NCBI GenBank assembly: GCA_963720735.1
Contig: CAVRGL010000010.1
Coordinates: forward strand, 310,001 to 374,000
Direction of reading: 5' to 3'
DNA length: 64,000 nt
DNA from: JBBRHQ01 sp963720735
GTDB lineage: Bacteria; Actinomycetota; Thermoleophilia; Solirubrobacterales; 70-9
Both the position numbers and the translations under genes were made by a program. The notes beneath the pieces were generated by a model that was not told the DNA's origin, did not search any database, and saw only the letters and a program-made list of their open reading frames with translations. Below are positions 60,621-64,000 of the stretch, piece after piece; the stretch's first letter is position 1; each line of letters starts with the position of its first letter.

Positions 60621-61730
60621 TCAAGGTGAGACGCCGCCCTTGTGGGGAGGCGGCAGCTTCGGGTGGGGCGCGTGGGCGGCCAGGGCCACAAAACGCCGAG
60701 AATTGAGATGGCGACGAACCACCCGCAGGCTGGCCGGATACCTCTGGATTCGGTAGGGGTTGGACTCGCCGAAGTCCTGGTAGTAGACGAGCATTCGGCA
60801 GCGGCGGTGGTGGCGCGCCCAGCTGAACAGGCGTCGCACGTAGCGGGAGTCGTCGCTGCCGACCAGCCCCCACTCGCTCAGCACGAACGGGTTGCCCCGA
60901 TAGCGGCGGTAGAAGCGTGTCAGCGATTTCCAGCCCGGATAGTCGGAATAGAAATCGGTGCCGACCCAGTCGACGTAGCGTGAGCCCGGGTAATAGTTGC
61001 TGGGCGCATTGCCGCGGATCCCCGGCGAGCCGTTGGTCAGGGGGCTCCAGACGACGGCTACCGGCGCAGCCGGCAGGCCGACGGGAGGCTTGCCGTGACG
61101 CGCGTCGAGGCCCGGAAGCCCGACCCGGGCAAGTCGCCGGTTGATCTTCGCGCGCTTACCCCCGCCGTGGACGACGATGTAGATCCGGCGGAAGGCCTGC
61201 CGATACCAGTAGGGACTGTGCCCCGCCCGCAACCCCCCGCCGCAGTCGTAGGCGGCATACACGTTGAGGCAGCGATTCGGCTCCCCGAGGGGGCGCAGGT
61301 AGCCGCGGAGATGGTGGGACCAGAAGAGGCCGTTGAGGCGATAGAGGAAATTGTCACCGCGGCCGAGGGCGATCGCTCGGGGCGTGATCGTCTCGGTCAC
61401 ACCGTCGGATGCGGCGGTGGTCACGTGGAGCATGGGCCGCGCGTGGGCATGCTGCCAGCGGGCCAGGGAACCGCGCAGCGGGCCGTGCCAGCGCTGAAAC
61501 GTCTCGATCACGGCGGGGTGTCGACCCACCGCCTCGGCGAACGACTTGAAATCGCTCTCCACGCCGGTGTCCGTGACACCGAAGTAGTCGTGGCCCCGGG
61601 GGGGCAACAGCAGCCGGGGCCGCGCCCACGCTTGAGCCACCGGGACAACGGCGAGCAGCACAGCGGTCGCCGCAGCGGCGAACGCTCTGCGCCGCCTGGC
61701 TCGATGATGCTTGATTCTGATCCGATGCAT
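60621..61730 (-). CDS. Secreted glycoside hydrolase, GH26-like
   Basis: 369 residues. After a Sec signal (AFAAAATAVLLAVVPVAQAW) comes a clan GH-A barrel: HDYFGVTDTGVESDF, FQRWHGPLRGSL, LHVTTAASDG, YLRPLGEPNRCLN (acid/base Glu150), YVDWVGTDFYSDYPGW and NPFVLSEWGLVGSD (nucleophile Glu). The R-P-L-x-E-x-N and S-E-W-G motifs fit beta-mannanase-like GH26, but substrate is not assured. ATG 61730 starts the signal; the upstream extension is spacer. Divergent from paralogue C. Confidence 0.8.
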   Translation of the reverse strand: MHRIRIKHHRARRRRAFAAAATAVLLAVVPVAQAWARPRLLLPPRGHDYFGVTDTGVESDFKSFAEAVGRHPAVIETFQRWHGPLRGSLARWQHAHARPMLHVTTAASDGVTETITPRAIALGRGDNFLYRLNGLFWSHHLRGYLRPLGEPNRCLNVYAAYDCGGGLRAGHSPYWYRQAFRRIYIVVHGGGKRAKINRRLARVGLPGLDARHGKPPVGLPAAPVAVVWSPLTNGSPGIRGNAPSNYYPGSRYVDWVGTDFYSDYPGWKSLTRFYRRYRGNPFVLSEWGLVGSDDSRYVRRLFSWARHHRRCRMLVYYQDFGESNPYRIQRYPASLRVVRRHLNSRRFVALAAHAPHPKLPPPHKGGVSP

Positions 61731-61897
61731 CGAAGGCTGCAACACGCGCGCCCGTCGGAGGTTGCAGGGCGCCGACACTAGGCGCCGGCAGCCGCTGGGG
61801 CTGCAATCCGAGGCCCAGGCGGGGCCTCGCACAAGGTCCGTACGATGCCTTATACCGCGCCAGGCCGAGGGATGGCGACCGACCGCGTATCGACGCT

Positions 61898-63415
61898 ATG
61901 AAAGCGACTTCCGTTGAGCCCTCGATCGGGCGCCCGGCAGGCGCGCCGCGTCGCTGGGCGGCGAACCGTACGAGGCTCTTCTGGGCCGTCGCGGCGCTGA
62001 CCGCCCTTGCGGCCGCGATCCGGCTCTCGACCCTTGGCCTGCAGTCCTACCGCCACGATGAGGCGGTCACCGCCGCTCGGGTGCTCGGTGGAAGCTTCGG
62101 GCACGCAATGCACGAAGTATGGCGTGGCGAGTCGACCCCGCCCCTGTACTACGTGCTGGCCTGGATCTGGAGCCAGGCGTTCGGCGTCCACGAGACCGGC
62201 CTTCGCTCGCTCTCCGCCCTGTTTGGGATCGCCACCGTCCCGGTCGCCTTTCTGATCGGACAGACGCTGGTCGGTCGTCGCACCGGGTTCGCCCTGGCGG
62301 CATTCTCGGCAGTCAACCCGATCCTCGTCTGGTACTCGCAGGATGCCCGCGCCTACGCGCTCCTCATCCTCTTTTCCGGCCTCGGGTTCCTATTCTTCCT
62401 GCGCGCTCGCCAGTCGGGAGGATCGCGCGAGTTCGCTTGGTGGGCCACCTGTTCCGTCGTCGCCCTCGCCAGTCACTACTTCGCCGTGTTCCCGGTGGCG
62501 ATCGAGGCCGTCTGGCTGCTGGCCGTCTGGCGATTGCGCCGCGGGCTGATCCTCGCACTGGCAGGGTTGGCGGCAGCGCTCGCCGCCCTGGCGCCGATCG
62601 CTCTGCACCAGGCGGCTGGGACGCGCAACGACTGGATCGCCACCTTCAGCCTCGACGGCCGCCTCCGGGCCACGGCGATCAGCTTCGCTGCCGGCGGAGC
62701 GGGAACGCTGAAGCACGCCCTGATCCCATTCGGGCTCGCCGTGCTGGCCGTCGCGCTGCTCGTCTTGCGTGGCGGTGGCCGTGAGCGCGCCGGGGCGAGA
62801 GTGGCGCTCATCGTCGGGGCAGGGGCAATCGGCATCGCCCTTTTCGCCTCGGCGGCGGGCAGGGACTACGTGCTCGATCGAAATCTGCTTCCTGCGCTGA
62901 TCCCCCTGCTCGGAATCATCGCCGCCGGAGTCAGCAGCCGCGGTGCGGGCCTCGCGGGCCTCCTCGTCGCGGTTGCCCTGAGCGGCTACTGGCTCGCCTT
63001 TGACGTCTATGCGGACATGCGGATTCAGCTTCAGCGCGACGACTGGCGCTCGGCCGCCAAGCAGATCGGGCCGCCGACGGGGCCGAGGGCCATTCTCGCC
63101 TGGGAGCAGGGAGACCCCCCGCTCCCCTTCTACATCGGCGGAGGCGAACAGCGGGTCAAGTACAAGCAGTGGAAGCTGGGGGCACGGCCGCTGAGCGAAG
63201 TTGACGTGCTCAGCGGTCGCCCTCCCCCCCGGCACGGCGCCTCGAAACTGCCGCTTCCCTTCCATCGCGTCGAGCAGGTCACGTTTGGTCGCATGACGCT
63301 CAGCCGCTACCGGACGCGACGGCCAGTGGTGCTGAGCTGGCGCGAGGTGGCCGGAGGCTTCACCGGCTACGGAAACAACGCCCTGCTTCTGGACCGTCCA
63401 TCCCCTGGTCGCTGA
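61898..63415 (+). CDS. Membrane glycosyltransferase, PMT/ArnT-like, paralogue C
   Basis: 505 residues. LSTLGLQSYRHDEAVTAARV (Asp54-Glu55), GLRSLSALFGIATVPVAFLI and VNPILVWYSQDARAYALLIL match paralogues A and B, with A the closer. About ten membrane helices followed by a C-terminal domain of about 110 residues. It stands alone on the plus strand and runs up to the promoter of the riboswitch. Confidence 0.88.
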   Translation: MKATSVEPSIGRPAGAPRRWAANRTRLFWAVAALTALAAAIRLSTLGLQSYRHDEAVTAARVLGGSFGHAMHEVWRGESTPPLYYVLAWIWSQAFGVHETGLRSLSALFGIATVPVAFLIGQTLVGRRTGFALAAFSAVNPILVWYSQDARAYALLILFSGLGFLFFLRARQSGGSREFAWWATCSVVALASHYFAVFPVAIEAVWLLAVWRLRRGLILALAGLAAALAALAPIALHQAAGTRNDWIATFSLDGRLRATAISFAAGGAGTLKHALIPFGLAVLAVALLVLRGGGRERAGARVALIVGAGAIGIALFASAAGRDYVLDRNLLPALIPLLGIIAAGVSSRGAGLAGLLVAVALSGYWLAFDVYADMRIQLQRDDWRSAAKQIGPPTGPRAILAWEQGDPPLPFYIGGGEQRVKYKQWKLGARPLSEVDVLSGRPPPRHGASKLPLPFHRVEQVTFGRMTLSRYRTRRPVVLSWREVAGGFTGYGNNALLLDRPSPGR

Positions 63416-63448
63416 ACCACTGACTGCGTCCTATACTCCGACGCCAGT

Positions 63449-63600
63449 CGTGCCGAATCCCCGCCGGACGTCCGGCGGGGAGCGGAGGAACCTCAGAGAC
63501 CCCCTACCCCCTGAAGGTCTCCGGGGCGAATCGGCCGAAGCACTTGCCGTAGCGCAGCTCTTTCAGCGCGAGCCCGACAGCTAACTCCGCAGGCCAGAGA
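63449..63600 (+). ncRNA. Cyclic di-AMP riboswitch (ydaO/yuaA family)
   Basis: Conserved blocks appear in the right order: CCGAATCC then a 9-bp hairpin CCCCGCCGG/CCGGCGGGG (63459-63480), AGCGGAGGAACC (63481-63492), GGGGCGAATC (63523-63532) and CCCGACAGCTAACTCCGCAG (63573-63592). The last, the GACAGCTAAC-x-x-CGCAGGC strand, is the family hallmark. A TATACT at 63432-63437 fits a -10. In actinobacteria this class usually lies before cell-wall hydrolases; here the next gene is a cation transporter. Binding of c-di-AMP normally turns expression off. Confidence 0.85.
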
Positions 63601-63615
63601 AGAGAGGCAACGATC

Positions 63616-64000
63616 TTGGCCCGCACCGAGGGCGCCCCGCGCAAGCCGGCGGCGACAGCGATAGCCGCGAAATCCTTCGGGATGCCGAGCCAAGGCGCGA
63701 GCCAAAGAGCCGAAGGCTGGCTTACCTATGAACCTTTCGGCGGTGACCTGCATCGTCACTGGCCAGAGCCGCCGCACTCGCACCCTCACGCCGGACCACA
63801 CACGCACGACGGCCAGGAGCACTCCCAGCCCCACGGCCACGATCACGACGGCGGCCATGGGCACACGCACGGGTTGGTCGACAGGAGCATCATGAGGTCC
63901 CGCAAGGGCCTGCGCGCCGTCGGGCTCTCTTTCGTCGTGCTCGGCGCGACGGCACTGGCCCAGACGGCGATCTTTATCGCCAGCGGCAGCATCGCACTGC
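63616..64000 (+). CDS. CDF-family cation efflux protein with a His-rich N-terminus, cut by the right edge
   Basis: One open frame runs from TTG 63616, preceded by AGAGAGG, to the window end. Residues 1-40 (ARTEGAPRKPAATAIAAKSF onward) are of unknown origin. Then a His-rich metal-binding stretch (HSHPHAGPHTHDGQEHSQPH and GHDHDGGHGHTHG) leads to the CDF opening VDRSIMRSRKGLRAVGLSF and the first membrane helix (VVLGATALAQTAIFIASGSI). CDF proteins export Zn, Co, Ni or Mn by proton antiport. ATG 63682 is a later in-frame start. The leader may be the remainder of another riboswitch-controlled gene. Confidence 0.78.
   Translation, partial: MARTEGAPRKPAATAIAAKSFGMPSQGASQRAEGWLTYEPFGGDLHRHWPEPPHSHPHAGPHTHDGQEHSQPHGHDHDGGHGHTHGLVDRSIMRSRKGLRAVGLSFVVLGATALAQTAIFIASGSIAL

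Overview
The window is a high-GC (about 70%) bacterial chromosome segment with strong G/C preference at third codon positions. The gene set includes a group-1 sigma factor, B12-dependent ribonucleotide reductase with NrdR, an F420/LLM-type oxidoreductase, MmpL-type RND export, many Tat and lipoprotein secreted proteins, DUF2304 beside a GT2, a c-di-AMP riboswitch, and archaeal-looking TopA and FolE2/MptA. This points to a deep-branching actinobacterium, most likely Thermoleophilia (Solirubrobacterales/Gaiellales-like). The assignment is inferred from gene content, not from a marker tree.

Layout. 0-7 kb: rpoD (cut by the left edge), a FolE2/MptA-type GTP cyclohydrolase, and a leftward run of two Tat-signal ferritin-like proteins, tatA, an MMPL exporter and pgsA. 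6.3-10.9 kb: family-5 uracil-DNA glycosylase, a lipoprotein, acyl-CoA thioesterase, TMEM175-like channel, GH5 hydrolase, tRNA-Thr(CGT), SRPBCC protein. 10.9-24.8 kb: a two-component system, GT2-DUF2304, topA-tmk-holB, a sugar-nucleotide epimerase, siroheme synthase, a hemolysin-III protein with an 11-residue repeat stalk, and nrdR-nrdJ. 24.8-32.4 kb: an accessory stretch with a dehydrogenase remnant, a triple-repeat secreted protein carrying a compensated frameshift, a broken Rieske oxygenase, a PI-PLC-like protein, a second sigma-70 factor with a clear promoter, an LLM oxidoreductase and a frameshifted CurA-like reductase.

32.4-48.3 kb is the most unusual part. Two neighbouring leftward cassettes share one plan: exported/lipoprotein, ABC ATPase, ABC ATPase, one large FtsX-type permease, then two-component genes. 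The 32.4-40.2 kb copy is largely intact, although one response regulator and one ATPase are frameshifted. The 40.4-47.1 kb copy, and the beta-propeller lipoprotein before it, are interrupted by many single-base indels, yet every fragment keeps coding character. Either the second cassette decayed recently or this stretch is poorly sequenced.

48.4-64 kb: M14 peptidase, kelch protein, phosphoesterase, BASS-family transporter, ABC-2 exporter, then a cell-surface glycan region with a dolichol-P-mannose synthase-like GT2, GtrA, three paralogous PMT/ArnT-type membrane glycosyltransferases, a PQQ-repeat propeller, a GH26-like protein and an overlooked GH92 C-terminal remnant. The window ends in a c-di-AMP (ydaO/yuaA) riboswitch directly upstream of a His-rich CDF cation-efflux gene cut by the right edge.

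No CRISPR array, insertion sequence, integrase, phage gene or rRNA was seen.
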